A stretch of DNA of 17,427 nucleotides from RYN-230 sp036509255 (GCA_036509255.1 DATCFY010000182.1:1-17427), one strand, 5' to 3'; shown: positions 1 through 9,555, numbered from the stretch's first letter. Notes: generated from the letters alone by a model not told the origin. Translations and numbers: made by a program.

Positions 1-742
1 CGCGGGACCGGGCCGCCAGCCACTCCCCGTCACCCCACTCATAGCGCGAGGTGTAGATGACCGACGCGGTCGCGGGCGGCCGCTCGGCCAGGTTGGCCAT
101 CGGGTCGGCTTTGCGCCGCCACTGCCCGTCCGGGGCGGCCACGTCGAACTTGTAGTGGGTGCCGTCGCCCACGTCGGGCACGAACAGCTCCCAGACCCCT
201 GTGCCGCCCAGGGACCGCATCGGGTGCCCTCGGCCGTCCCAGTGGTTGAAGTCACCGATGACCCGCACGCCGCGGGCGTTGGGCGCCCAGACCGCGAAGG
301 CCGTCCCGGTCACCGGGCCGTACTGCCGCACGTGCGCGCCGAGGACCTGCCACAGGTTCTCGTGCCGGCCCTCACCGATCAGGTGCAGGTCCATCTCGCC
401 CAGCGTGGGCAGGAAGCGGTACGGGTCGTCGGCGATGGTCTCGGGCAGGGTGCCGCCGTTGCCGTCCGCGTAGGTGACCGCGACCCGGTAGTCGGGCGTC
501 TGGCCGGCCGGGAGGGTGACCGCGAACACGCCCTCGTGCACGTGCTCGGCCGGGAAGCGCTGCCCGTCGGGCAGCACGACCGTCACCGACTTGGCCAGCG
601 GCCGCAGCACCCGCACGATGACCCCGTCGGGCCCGGGGTGGGCGCCGAGGATCGAGTGCGGGTCGTGGTGGGTCCCCGCGATGACGCGGTCAATTTCACC
701 CAGGCTGATACCGGCCGGGTTCTGCTGGCTCACCATACTCAT
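1..742 (-). CDS. glgB: 1,4-alpha-glucan branching enzyme GlgB, N-terminal part (cut by window edge)
   Basis: Branching enzyme (GH13) cleaves alpha-1,4 linkages and re-attaches the segment as an alpha-1,6 branch; here it would branch the glucan built by GlgE. About 247 codons are visible and the 3' part lies outside the window. The translation begins MSMVSQQNPAGISLGEIDRV and soon shows HHDPHSILGAHPG, typical of the GlgB N1 domain. A CBM48-like stretch follows (FAVWAPNARGVRVIGDFNHW, then HPMRSLGGTGVWELFVP and YKFDV), and the visible part ends near YEWGDGEWLAAR. The catalytic (beta/alpha)8 domain is not in view. I chose the ATG at 742 because it overlaps the mak stop codon as ATGA, implying translational coupling; an in-frame ATG at 736 is an alternative. 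It is the last visible gene of the glgE-treS-mak-glgB operon. Confidence 0.95.
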   Translation of the reverse strand, partial: MSMVSQQNPAGISLGEIDRVIAGTHHDPHSILGAHPGPDGVIVRVLRPLAKSVTVVLPDGQRFPAEHVHEGVFAVTLPAGQTPDYRVAVTYADGNGGTLPETIADDPYRFLPTLGEMDLHLIGEGRHENLWQVLGAHVRQYGPVTGTAFAVWAPNARGVRVIGDFNHWDGRGHPMRSLGGTGVWELFVPDVGDGTHYKFDVAAPDGQWRRKADPMANLAERPPATASVIYTSRYEWGDGEWLAARSR

Positions 743-2097
743 GCGTCAGCGATCGAACCGAGCGGGATGGACAGCCAACCGGGCCGGTTCCTGGCCTCGT
801 ACATCACTTCGTAGACCGCCTTATCCAGGACGAGGGCCCGCAGCAGGGTGGCGTGCGTGCCCGGATCGATTCCCCCGGCGGCAGCGTACCCGGAGCAGAA
901 CGCTTCCTGATTGCGGCGGACCCACTCGAGGGCCACGGCGTGCAGCCGGTCCCCGTCGGGGCGGGCCAGCAGCTGGTGACGGGCCGCGTAGTCGAAGGAG
1001 CGCATCATGCCCGCCACGTCGCGCAGCGCGGTGGACAGCGCGCGGCGCTGGGCCAGCGGGGTGGCGGGCTCGCCCTCGAAGTCGAGCAGCACCCAGCCCG
1101 TCTGGGTCCGCATGACCTGGCCCAGGTGATAGTCGCCGTGCACCCGCTGGACAGTGAGCGGGGTGTCGAGCTTGGCCAGGTCGGCGAAGGCCTCACCCAG
1201 CAGGTCGGCGTGGAGGCCTAGTTCCGGGACCGTGGCCAGGGCGATGTCGAGGCGCTGGAACATCTCGTCGGCCAGCGCGCTGATGGCCTCGGGCGGCAGC
1301 TCGTCGGTGCCGAACGCCCGGGCCAGGTCCCGGTGGACTTCGGCGGTGGCCTCGCCCAGCCGGTAGGCCTCACCGGCGAAGTCCCCGCCGGCGTCGGCCG
1401 CCGAGATCCGGCCCTCGGCCGCGTAGAGATCCCGCACGCTGGTCGCGGCGAGTGACCAGCCGTCCGAGGCGGCGCGCAGGTACCGGGACAGGATGCCCAG
1501 GATGACCGGGGCCCCGTCCAGCCGCGTCTCCAGCCAGCCCAGCGGCTCGGCCACGTGCGTGGATCCGCGCATGGCCAGCGCTCGCGGGACTTCCAGATCG
1601 GGGTTGGGACCGGGGGAGGGCCGGCGGAACACCTTGAGGATGGTGGCCTCGCCGAACATCAGGCTGGTGTTGCTCTGCTCGCCGGTCAGCACCAGGCTTT
1701 CCTGGCTGGTGTCGATCTCGACGCCGGGCTCGTGCGCGAAGCACAGCGGGCCAGCCCGGCCGCCGTCCGCGATGGCCTGCAGCAGCAGCCGGGTCAGGTC
1801 GGGGTCGTGCAGCGCGTCGTAGGCGATCCGGCCGTCGCCGGCCACCCCGACCATGACGTGCTTCAGCTCGTCGGGAAGTTCTTCGCGCACGCCGAGGAAG
1901 AGCTGGTAGGAATCCACCGTGCTGCGCTGGGAGACTGCGCTGACCTGCGTGACCGCTACCATGAGGTGGTGCAGGCCCGGGTCGCCGCCGACCAGCTCGG
2001 TGTCGGTCACGATGGCCAGGTCGAGGATCCTGGCGCCCTTGCCAGCGAACCATCGCTGACTAGGCATCCACTCCGCCAGCGTTTCCTCAAATGTCAT
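739..2097 (-). CDS. mak: Maltokinase (Mak/Pep2)
   Basis: Cytosolic kinase that phosphorylates maltose with ATP to alpha-maltose 1-phosphate, the donor substrate of GlgE. The 452-residue protein has the usual length of stand-alone maltokinases. The N-terminal cap domain contains RWFAGKG (15-21). The aminoglycoside-phosphotransferase-like C-lobe has the catalytic loop HGDYHLGQ (320-327) and the metal-binding LLDFEGEP (337-344). The C-terminus VYEVMYEARNRPGWLSIPL (428-446) is typical of the family. The start is well fixed: an in-frame TAG lies 12 nt upstream of the ATG, and GGAAA sits just before it. The ATG overlaps the stop of a small upstream ORF (ATGA), and the stop overlaps the glgB start (ATGA). 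In some actinobacteria Mak is fused to TreS; here the two are separate genes. Confidence 0.95.
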   Translation of the reverse strand: MTFEETLAEWMPSQRWFAGKGARILDLAIVTDTELVGGDPGLHHLMVAVTQVSAVSQRSTVDSYQLFLGVREELPDELKHVMVGVAGDGRIAYDALHDPDLTRLLLQAIADGGRAGPLCFAHEPGVEIDTSQESLVLTGEQSNTSLMFGEATILKVFRRPSPGPNPDLEVPRALAMRGSTHVAEPLGWLETRLDGAPVILGILSRYLRAASDGWSLAATSVRDLYAAEGRISAADAGGDFAGEAYRLGEATAEVHRDLARAFGTDELPPEAISALADEMFQRLDIALATVPELGLHADLLGEAFADLAKLDTPLTVQRVHGDYHLGQVMRTQTGWVLLDFEGEPATPLAQRRALSTALRDVAGMMRSFDYAARHQLLARPDGDRLHAVALEWVRRNQEAFCSGYAAAGGIDPGTHATLLRALVLDKAVYEVMYEARNRPGWLSIPLGSIADA

Positions 2098-2236
2098 ATT
2101 TCCGGTCTACCCCGTCCCCAGGGATCATGCAGCATCAGGCCGATCATCATCTCGCCAGATTTCCGCACCGGAGTGGGCGGGTCCGGCGGGGTTGCCCAGG
2201 CATCACCGGGGTAGCCCACGCCGTCACCGTGCGTGG

Positions 2237-2240
<4 letters not shown>
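2094..2240 (-). CDS. Possible 48-residue coupled small ORF between treS and mak
   Basis: The 139-bp space between treS and mak is exactly filled by an ORF whose ATG (2240) overlaps the treS TGA and whose TGA (2096-2094) overlaps the mak ATG, both as ATGA. The product starts MTTHGDGVGYPGDAW and ends LHDPWGRGRPEI; it has no signal peptide, membrane helix or family I recognise. By my hand count about 34 of 48 third codon positions are G or C, lower than the neighbouring genes, and the last codons include the rare AGA and ATA. That argues for weak or recent coding selection. It may be a real small protein, or a translated spacer that keeps ribosomes moving from treS into mak. The paired junctions are the main evidence. 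Confidence 0.35.
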
Positions 2241-4036
<1,796 letters not shown>

Positions 4037-4065
4037 TGGGGGCTCCTGCGGAGGTATCGGTACTT

Positions 4066-6120
4066 TCAGGCCGACGGCGACGTCTTTACCTGGAAGATGT
4101 GAGCTGGTTCGTATCCCGGGTCGAGGCGAACGTAATTGGCCCTGCCCCACCGGTACGTCTGGCCGGAAAGCTCGTCGGTGACGACGAAGTCGGCGTTGCT
4201 TTCCAGGCCAAGCGCGGGCAGGTCAAGCCAGACGGTCGCCTCCCGGGGCTGATGCGGGTCCAGGTTCACGATGACCAGGACCGCGTCTTCCTCCTGCGGA
4301 TCGCGCTTGGAGAAGCAGATCAGCTCCGGCTGGTCGACATGATGAAAGCGTAGGTTACGCAACCAGTGCAACGCGGGATGTGCTTTCCGGATCGCGTTGA
4401 GCCGGGCGATATACGGCGCTATGCCGGTGGGGCCCTGCTGCGCGAGCTCCCAGTGCCGGGGGCGGTACTGGTACTTCTCCGAATCCAGGTATTCCTCGCT
4501 GCCCGGCCGCACCGGGGTGCCCTCGCACAGCTCGTAGCCGGCGTAGACGCCCCACGACGGCGACAGCATCGAGGCGAGCACGGCACGGATCTTGAACGCG
4601 GGGGGCCCGCCATGCTGCAGATACTCATGCAGGATGTCCGGCGTGTTCGTGAAGAAGTTCGGCCGCATGTACGCCGCGGCGGGCCCAGACAGCTCACGTA
4701 GGTAATCGCTGAGCTCGGCGCTGCTGTTACGCCAGGTGAAGTAGGTATACGACTGGTGGAAACCGATCTCGGCCAGCGCCGCCATCATGGCCGGCCGGGT
4801 GAACGCCTCCGCCAGGAACAGCACGTCCGGATCGGTCCGGGCGATCTCCGCCAGGAGCCGCTCCCAGAAGCTCAGCGGCTTGGTGTGCGGGTTGTCCACC
4901 CGGAAGATCCGAACCCCGTGCGCCATCCAGTGCCGGACGACCCGGAGCACCTCCGCGTAGATCCCGGCGGGGTCGTGGTCGAAGTTCAGCGGGTAGATGT
5001 CCTGGTACTTCTTGGGCGGGTTCTCGGCGTACGCGATCCGGCCGTCGGCCCGCTTGGTGAACCATTCCGGGTGCTCGGTCACCCAGGGATGATCCGGCGA
5101 GGTCTGCAGGGCCAGGTCGATGGCGACCTCCATGCCCAGCTCCCGGGTCCGCGCGACGAACGCGTCGAAGTCCGCGAGCGTGCCCAGGTCAGGATGGACC
5201 GCGTCGTGGCCCCCTTCGGGGGCGCCGATGGCCCACGGCGAGCCCGGGTCGCCCGGGGCGGCCTGCAGGACGTTGTTGGCGCCCTTGCGGGCTGTGGTGC
5301 CGATCGGGTGGATGGGCGGCAGGTAGACGACGTCGAAACCCATGTCCGCGATGGCGTCCAGGCGCCGGGCGGCGCTGCGGAACGTGCCGCTGCGCGGCTC
5401 CCGATAGCCCATCGGGTCGATCTCGACCCCCTCTGAGCGGGGGAAGAACTCGTACCACGCCCCGTACAGCGCGCGCTGCCGGTGGACGATCACCGGGTAG
5501 CGGGGCGACCGGGTGACCAGGTCGCGTAGCGGGTACCGGGCCAGGATGTCCGTTACGTCCCGGTCCGACGCGGCCGCGAGCCGGTCCCACGGCGGCAGGG
5601 CCCGGTCTCGCAGCTGGGCCGCCACCTGGCGCAGCGTGGCCCGGGCGGCGCGGGCGGCCTGCGCCGCCTGGGCGGCGTTGGCCCAGCGCTCGCCGGCCTG
5701 GGCGGACTGGCCGGTCCGGGCGGTGCCCCGCACGCCCCGGGCCGCCCGCTCGAACAGCAGCGCCCCCTCGGTCAGCATGAGCTCAGTTTCCAGGCCGCGG
5801 GGCACCTTGATCGCCGCGTCGTGCCGCCAGTGCGCGATGGGATCGCCCCACGCCTCCACCTGAAAATGCCAGAGCCCTTCGGCGGTGACGGTCACTTCCG
5901 CGCCGTACCGGTCGGTGCCCGGGGCGAGCTCGTGCATGTAGGTCAGCGGGGACCGCTCGCCCCCAGGCCCGCGCAGCACCACGCCAGTGCCGAGAACCTC
6001 ATGTCCCTCGCGGAACACAGTGGCGCTGACCTCGAAGGTTTCCCCAGTTACCGCCTTAGCGGGGCGGCGCCCGGCCTCCAGGACGGGTTCAACGTCCAGG
6101 ATGGGAATGCGTCCTATCAC
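4066..6120 (-). CDS. glgE: Alpha-1,4-glucan:maltose-1-phosphate maltosyltransferase GlgE
   Basis: GH13_3 enzyme that transfers maltosyl units from alpha-maltose 1-phosphate to the non-reducing end of alpha-1,4-glucan, the polymerising step of the GlgE pathway. The 684 residues match the family length. The N-terminal motif GRIPILDVEPVLEAGRRPAKA is characteristic. The catalytic domain shows GFDVVYLPPIHPIG (261-274), AIDLALQTSPDHPW (333-346), FRVDNPHTKP with the nucleophile Asp409, and FLAEAFTRP with the acid/base Glu438. An Ala/Arg-rich helical stretch (about 131-165) lies in the N-terminal part. The start is GTG at 6120, with no convincing Shine-Dalgarno; a TAGCGT box ends 6 nt upstream, suggesting a leaderless transcript. 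It is first in its operon and divergent from glgP. Confidence 0.97.
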   Translation of the reverse strand: MIGRIPILDVEPVLEAGRRPAKAVTGETFEVSATVFREGHEVLGTGVVLRGPGGERSPLTYMHELAPGTDRYGAEVTVTAEGLWHFQVEAWGDPIAHWRHDAAIKVPRGLETELMLTEGALLFERAARGVRGTARTGQSAQAGERWANAAQAAQAARAARATLRQVAAQLRDRALPPWDRLAAASDRDVTDILARYPLRDLVTRSPRYPVIVHRQRALYGAWYEFFPRSEGVEIDPMGYREPRSGTFRSAARRLDAIADMGFDVVYLPPIHPIGTTARKGANNVLQAAPGDPGSPWAIGAPEGGHDAVHPDLGTLADFDAFVARTRELGMEVAIDLALQTSPDHPWVTEHPEWFTKRADGRIAYAENPPKKYQDIYPLNFDHDPAGIYAEVLRVVRHWMAHGVRIFRVDNPHTKPLSFWERLLAEIARTDPDVLFLAEAFTRPAMMAALAEIGFHQSYTYFTWRNSSAELSDYLRELSGPAAAYMRPNFFTNTPDILHEYLQHGGPPAFKIRAVLASMLSPSWGVYAGYELCEGTPVRPGSEEYLDSEKYQYRPRHWELAQQGPTGIAPYIARLNAIRKAHPALHWLRNLRFHHVDQPELICFSKRDPQEEDAVLVIVNLDPHQPREATVWLDLPALGLESNADFVVTDELSGQTYRWGRANYVRLDPGYEPAHIFQVKTSPSA

Positions 6121-6132
6121 CCCTAGACGCTA
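6121..6132 (-). promoter_or_regulatory. Putative leaderless promoter of the glgE operon
   Basis: On the minus strand TAGCGT (6132-6127) fits the actinobacterial -10 pattern TANNNT and is followed by only 6 nt before the glgE GTG. That places a transcription start at or next to the start codon. No clear -35 hexamer is seen, which is common in this phylum. The promoter is inferred and not proven. Confidence 0.4.
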
Positions 6133-6210
6133 CCTAGTCGACCTGGTGGTGCGCGAGGGGGCCTGCCCGCTGTTGACCGTGCGTACCCAGGGCTTTCACC
6201 AGGGGCGGCC

Positions 6211-6253
6211 CGCGGCCGCTCTGAGCCGCCCTGCGCGGCCGCTCTGAGCCGCC
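6211..6253. repeat. Perfect 20-bp direct repeat in the glgE/glgP intergenic region
   Basis: Two identical 20-bp copies lie at 6211-6230 and 6234-6253, separated by CTG (period 23 bp). Each begins CGCGGCCGCT and ends CTGAGCCGCC. They sit between the two divergent start codons, upstream of both inferred promoters. A tandem regulator site or a recent local duplication are both possible. Confidence 0.75.
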
Positions 6254-6276
6254 ATCCGCGTGGCCTGCGGGGCGCA

Positions 6277-6295
6277 CCGCGGGCCGGTCCCGCGG
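6277..6295. promoter_or_regulatory. 7-bp inverted repeat upstream of glgP
   Basis: CCGCGGG (6277-6283) and CCCGCGG (6289-6295) form a perfect inverted repeat around CCGGT. It lies about 65 bp upstream of the inferred glgP -10 box. If glgP is leaderless, this element is not in the glgP mRNA, so a DNA operator is more likely than an RNA hairpin. The high GC content makes chance palindromes fairly common. Confidence 0.35.
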
Positions 6296-6361
6296 CCATT
6301 CACCCAGTTACCGCGCCGGCCCAATTCCGGCACCCGGTTCGCGGCATCCACTCTGGGCGAT

Positions 6362-6375
6362 TAGGGTCACTGCCC
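6362..6375 (+). promoter_or_regulatory. Putative leaderless promoter of glgP
   Basis: TAGGGT (6362-6367) followed by 8 nt (CACTGCCC) leads directly into the GTG start of glgP. No purine-rich Shine-Dalgarno is present. The spacing fits transcription starting at the start codon. A -35 box is not evident; TTCGCG near 6338-6343 is a weak candidate. Confidence 0.45.
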
Positions 6376-9060
6376 GTGAGAGCCATCCGCCGCTTTACTG
6401 TCCGTGCCGCGCTGCCGGAACCCCTTGCCCCGCTGCGTGACCTGACGCTAAACCTCCGCTGGTCCTGGCACGCGGAGACCCGTGACCTGTTCGCGGCGAT
6501 CGACCCGGCGGGCTGGGAGGCATCCGGCCACGACCCGGTCGCGCTGCTCGGGGAGGTCGCCCCGGCCCAGCTCGAGAGCCTCGCGCACGACCAGGCCTTC
6601 CTGCGGCGGCTCGACGACGCGGCCCGTGACCTGGACCAGTACCTGTCCGGGCCGCGGTGGTACCAGCGGCATGCCGACGGCGGCAGCGCTGCCGCTGACC
6701 AGGGGCCGGCCGGCCGGCCCGCCGCGATCGCCTACTTCTCGCCGGAGTACGGGATCACCCAGGCGCTGCCGCAGTATTCCGGTGGCCTGGGCATCCTGGC
6801 CGGTGATCATCTCAAGGCCAGCAGCGACCTGGGGGTGCCGCTCATCGGGGTGGGCCTGCTGTACCGGCACGGGTACTTCACCCAGTCCCTGTCGCCTGAG
6901 GGCTGGCAGATGGAGCGGTACCCGGCCGGTGACCCGAACGGGCTGCCGCTCACCTTGCTCCGCGCCCCCGACGGGACCGCCGTGCGGGTCAGCGTGGCGC
7001 TGGCCGAGGGGAAGCTGCTGTCCGCGCAGATCTGGGTAGCCCAGGCCGGCCGGGTGCCGCTGCTCCTGCTCGACTCCTACGTGGAAGAGAACGAGCCCAC
7101 GCTGCGCGAGGTCACCGACCGGCTGTACGGCGGCGGCGGCGATCACCGGCTCCGCCAGGAGCTGCTGCTGGGTATGGGCGGGGTCCGCGCCGTCCGGGCG
7201 TTCTGCGCGCTGACCCGCCACCCCCAGCCGGAGGTCTTCCACACCAATGAAGGGCACGCCGGCTTCCTCGGCGTGGAACGCATCCGCGAGTACGCCGAGC
7301 AGGGCCTCAGCTTCGAGGAAGCCATCGAGCTGTGCCGGGCCGGCACGGTGTTCACCACGCACACCCCCGTGCCCGCCGGGATCGACCGGTTCAGCCGGGA
7401 CCTGCTGGAGCGGCACTTCAGCGGGCCGGCCGCCGACCCGGCGCTGCCCACCGACCGGGTGCTGGCGCTGGGGGCGGAGACGTTCCCCGGCGGCGACCCG
7501 GCCATGTTCAACATGGCCGTGATGGGCATGCGCCTGGCCCAGCGGGTGAACGGCGTCAGCCAGCTGCACGGCGAGGTCAGCCGGGAGATGTTCGCCGGCC
7601 TGTGGCCCGGGTTCGACACCGCCCAGGTGCCGATCGGCTCGATCACCAACGGCGTGCACGCCCCCACCTGGGTCGCCCAGGAAGTCCTCGACCTGGCCAG
7701 CGGGCCTCCGGAGGACTCCGCCGTGGCGCAGCAGTTGCCCGAGGACGGCCACGCCTGGGAACGTGTCGCGCACACCAACCCGGCCCGGCTCTGGGAGATC
7801 CGCCGGGCGCTGCGGTCCCGGCTGGTCACCCTGGCCCGGCAGCGGCTGCGGGCCTCGTGGCAGCAGCGCGGGGCCAGCGAGGCGGAACTGGGCTGGACCG
7901 ACGAGGTCCTCGACGACGGCGTGCTGACCATCGGCTTCGCCCGCCGGGTGCCCTCCTACAAGCGGCTGACCCTGATGCTGCACGACCCGGCCCGGCTGAC
8001 CGCGCTGCTGCTTGACCCGGACCGGCCGGTGCAGCTCGTCATCGCCGGCAAGGCACACCCCGCCGACGACGGCGGCAAGCGGCTGATCCAGCAGATGGTG
8101 CAGTTTGCCGACGATCCCCGCGTGCGCCACCGCATCGTTTTCCTCCCCGATTACGACATGGCCATGGCCAGTGCCCTGGTCCAGGGCTGCGACGTGTGGC
8201 TCAACAACCCGCTGCGCCCGCTGGAGGCATGCGGCACGTCGGGCATGAAGTCCGCGCTCAACGGCGGCCTGAACCTGTCCATCCGGGACGGCTGGTGGGA
8301 CGAGTGGTACGACGGCGCCGACGGCTGGGCGATCCCGTCCGCGGACGGCGTGGAGGACCCGGAGCGGCGTGACGAGCTCGAGTCCCACGCGCTGTACGAG
8401 CTGCTCAGCCAGACGGTGGCGCCGCGCTTCTACGACACCGGCGCGGATGGGCTGCCCCGCCGCTGGCTCGAGATGGTCGGGCACACGCTGCGTGCCCTCG
8501 GCCCGCGGGTCCAGGCCTCCCGGATGGTCCGGGAGTACGTGGAGGAGCTGTACATCCCCGCGGCCCAGGCGGTCCGTACGCTCAGCGACGGGGTGACCGC
8601 TGCTGCGGGATCTGGTGGCATGGGACGGCCGGAGCCGTTCGCGGCCGCCCGGGAGCTGGCGGCCTGGAAGCGCCGGGTGACACGGGCCTGGGGCGGGGTC
8701 CGCATCGAGCATGTCGAGGGCGAGGACGGCGGCCAGGGGCCCGGCGGCAGCCTGGTCGTCCGGGCCACGGTGGCCCTCGGCGGGCTTTCCGCCGACGACG
8801 TGAGCGTCGAGGTGGTCTACGGCCGGGTCGGCGACGCGGACGAGATCCTCAACCCCGCGGTCAGCTCGCTGACCCTCGAGGACGGTCCCGAGGACGGCGT
8901 AGCGCGCTTCGTGGGCAAGGCCGAGCTGGGCCGCCCGGGGCCGTTCGGCTACACGCTCCGCGTCGTGCCCCGTCATCCCCTGCTGGCCAGTGCCGCGGAG
9001 ATGGGCCTGGTCACACTGCCGGAGGCGCCCGCCGGGCTGACCACCGGCGACCTGCGCTAG
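6376..9060 (+). CDS. glgP: Glycogen / maltodextrin phosphorylase GlgP (GT35)
   Basis: PLP-dependent phosphorolysis of alpha-1,4-glucan, releasing glucose 1-phosphate; it opposes the biosynthetic operon transcribed divergently. The 894-residue protein has the short bacterial alpha-glucan phosphorylase architecture. An N-terminal DUF3417-like segment (LRDLTLNLRWSWH, VALLGEVAP) comes first, followed by the catalytic domain from AYFSPEYG (119-126). Further motifs are HTNEGHAGF (289-297), TNGVHAPTW (from 424), PSYKR (526-530), and ACGTSGMKSALNG with Lys625 as the expected PLP-binding lysine. The last ~140 residues (WKRRVTRAWGGVRIEHVEG and the beta-rich end) resemble the C-terminal extension of actinobacterial homologues. 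GTG 6376 is chosen because the conserved N-terminal segment begins right after it and a -10 box lies directly upstream. Confidence 0.96.
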   Translation: MRAIRRFTVRAALPEPLAPLRDLTLNLRWSWHAETRDLFAAIDPAGWEASGHDPVALLGEVAPAQLESLAHDQAFLRRLDDAARDLDQYLSGPRWYQRHADGGSAAADQGPAGRPAAIAYFSPEYGITQALPQYSGGLGILAGDHLKASSDLGVPLIGVGLLYRHGYFTQSLSPEGWQMERYPAGDPNGLPLTLLRAPDGTAVRVSVALAEGKLLSAQIWVAQAGRVPLLLLDSYVEENEPTLREVTDRLYGGGGDHRLRQELLLGMGGVRAVRAFCALTRHPQPEVFHTNEGHAGFLGVERIREYAEQGLSFEEAIELCRAGTVFTTHTPVPAGIDRFSRDLLERHFSGPAADPALPTDRVLALGAETFPGGDPAMFNMAVMGMRLAQRVNGVSQLHGEVSREMFAGLWPGFDTAQVPIGSITNGVHAPTWVAQEVLDLASGPPEDSAVAQQLPEDGHAWERVAHTNPARLWEIRRALRSRLVTLARQRLRASWQQRGASEAELGWTDEVLDDGVLTIGFARRVPSYKRLTLMLHDPARLTALLLDPDRPVQLVIAGKAHPADDGGKRLIQQMVQFADDPRVRHRIVFLPDYDMAMASALVQGCDVWLNNPLRPLEACGTSGMKSALNGGLNLSIRDGWWDEWYDGADGWAIPSADGVEDPERRDELESHALYELLSQTVAPRFYDTGADGLPRRWLEMVGHTLRALGPRVQASRMVREYVEELYIPAAQAVRTLSDGVTAAAGSGGMGRPEPFAAARELAAWKRRVTRAWGGVRIEHVEGEDGGQGPGGSLVVRATVALGGLSADDVSVEVVYGRVGDADEILNPAVSSLTLEDGPEDGVARFVGKAELGRPGPFGYTLRVVPRHPLLASAAEMGLVTLPEAPAGLTTGDLR

Positions 9061-9116
9061 GCGACCCACCCTCGCCCGAACCTGCCGACCGGCCGGAGCC
9101 TGCTGGCCTGGCGGCC

Positions 9117-9180
9117 GGGGCTCTCGGCTTGCCGACGGGGGGCTCTTGGCTCGCCGGCCGGGGCTCTGCTGCCTCCGGGG
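9117..9180. repeat. Degenerate tandem GGGGCTCT repeats
   Basis: GGGGCTCT occurs at 9117-9124, 9139-9146 and 9160-9167, a period of 21-22 bp. The intervening segments are related (CGGCTTGCCGAC, TGGCTCGCCGGC). The repeats lie shortly downstream of the glgP stop. Their function is unknown; they may contribute structure to the glgP 3' end. Confidence 0.55.
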
Positions 9181-9200
9181 GTCTGTCGGCCCTCTCCGTC

Positions 9201-9232
9201 GGGCGCCCCCGGAGGGCCCGCCGGGGGCGCCC
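9201..9232 (+). terminator. Strong GC hairpin downstream of glgP
   Basis: GGGCGCCCCC (9201-9210) and GGGGGCGCCC (9223-9232) form a perfect 10-bp stem around a 12-nt loop. There is no U-tract, as is usual for actinobacterial intrinsic terminators. It lies about 140 bp after the glgP stop, so it may be a terminator or a 3'-end stabiliser. A second smaller hairpin, GCGGGG-AGC-CCCCGC, lies at 9276-9290. Confidence 0.4.
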
Positions 9233-9234
9233 CC

Positions 9235-9269
9235 GAGGGCGCGGCGGATGGCCCCTGAGGGCGCGGCGG
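9235..9269. repeat. 13-bp direct repeat GAGGGCGCGGCGG
   Basis: Two exact copies at 9235-9247 and 9257-9269 (period 22 bp) lie directly after the strong hairpin. The 22-bp period matches that of the GGGGCTCT repeats just upstream, hinting at a common origin by slippage. Confidence 0.5.
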
Positions 9270-9477
9270 GCGGCCGCGGGGAGCCCCCGCCACCAAGAAC
9301 TCGCGGAAAGTGGTGGTCGTATCACGTTCCGCACGTAAACCGCCGTGCGTGGCACTGCGTCTACTTTATGCAACATGCTCGCGGGTTCTTCGTGTGCCGG
9401 TCCCGCGGGTGGTTACACCAGACAGGCACCAGCGTGCCAGCAGGGAAGCCCGGGGGGGCCATGAGTACGAGCTACAC

Positions 9478-9496
9478 GTTATGCTAGCAGCATGAC
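9478..9496. promoter_or_regulatory. Inverted repeat upstream of the bldC-like gene
   Basis: GTTATGCT (9478-9485), spacer AGC, and AGCATGAC (9489-9496) form an inverted repeat with 7 of 8 positions matching per arm. It is centred about 70 bp before the bldC-like start codon. The size and symmetry fit a site for a dimeric regulator. TATGCT inside the left arm (9480-9485) could itself be a -10 box, in which case a bound protein would block the promoter. Confidence 0.35.
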
Positions 9497-9555
9497 GCCC
9501 TCGTGTCACTTTCCGTTACCGAAGTCGTCTCCACACGTGAAAGGGCACTGACGTC

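Larger units (their letters stand above)
9061..9555. other. 495-bp gene-free region between glgP and the bldC-like gene
   Basis: No convincing gene is seen. The first ~235 bp are extremely GC-rich, with degenerate repeats and strong hairpins (listed separately). The remaining ~260 bp have more ordinary composition and probably hold the promoter and leader of the bldC-like gene, including an inverted repeat at 9478-9496. A palindrome, TGACGTCA (9549-9556), overlaps the bldC-like start codon. Open frames across the GC-rich half exist on both strands but look like chance frames in stop-poor DNA. Confidence 0.6.

Noticed and set aside
6448..9069. Long open frame on the minus strand opposite glgP (873 codons)
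   Set aside because: It mirrors the phosphorylase gene; in very high-GC DNA the antisense frame of a real gene has few stops. Its product is a low-complexity mix of Gly, Arg, Pro, His and Val with no recognisable domain.
9011..9376. Overlapping open frames on both strands in the GC-rich region after glgP
   Set aside because: Products are Pro/Arg/Gly/Ala low-complexity sequence from repeats, with no RBS and no family resemblance.
9462..9488. Eight-codon leader peptide (MSTSYTLC) before the bldC-like gene
   Set aside because: Short, with only a G-run upstream and no attenuator structure linking it to the gene; chance frame likely.
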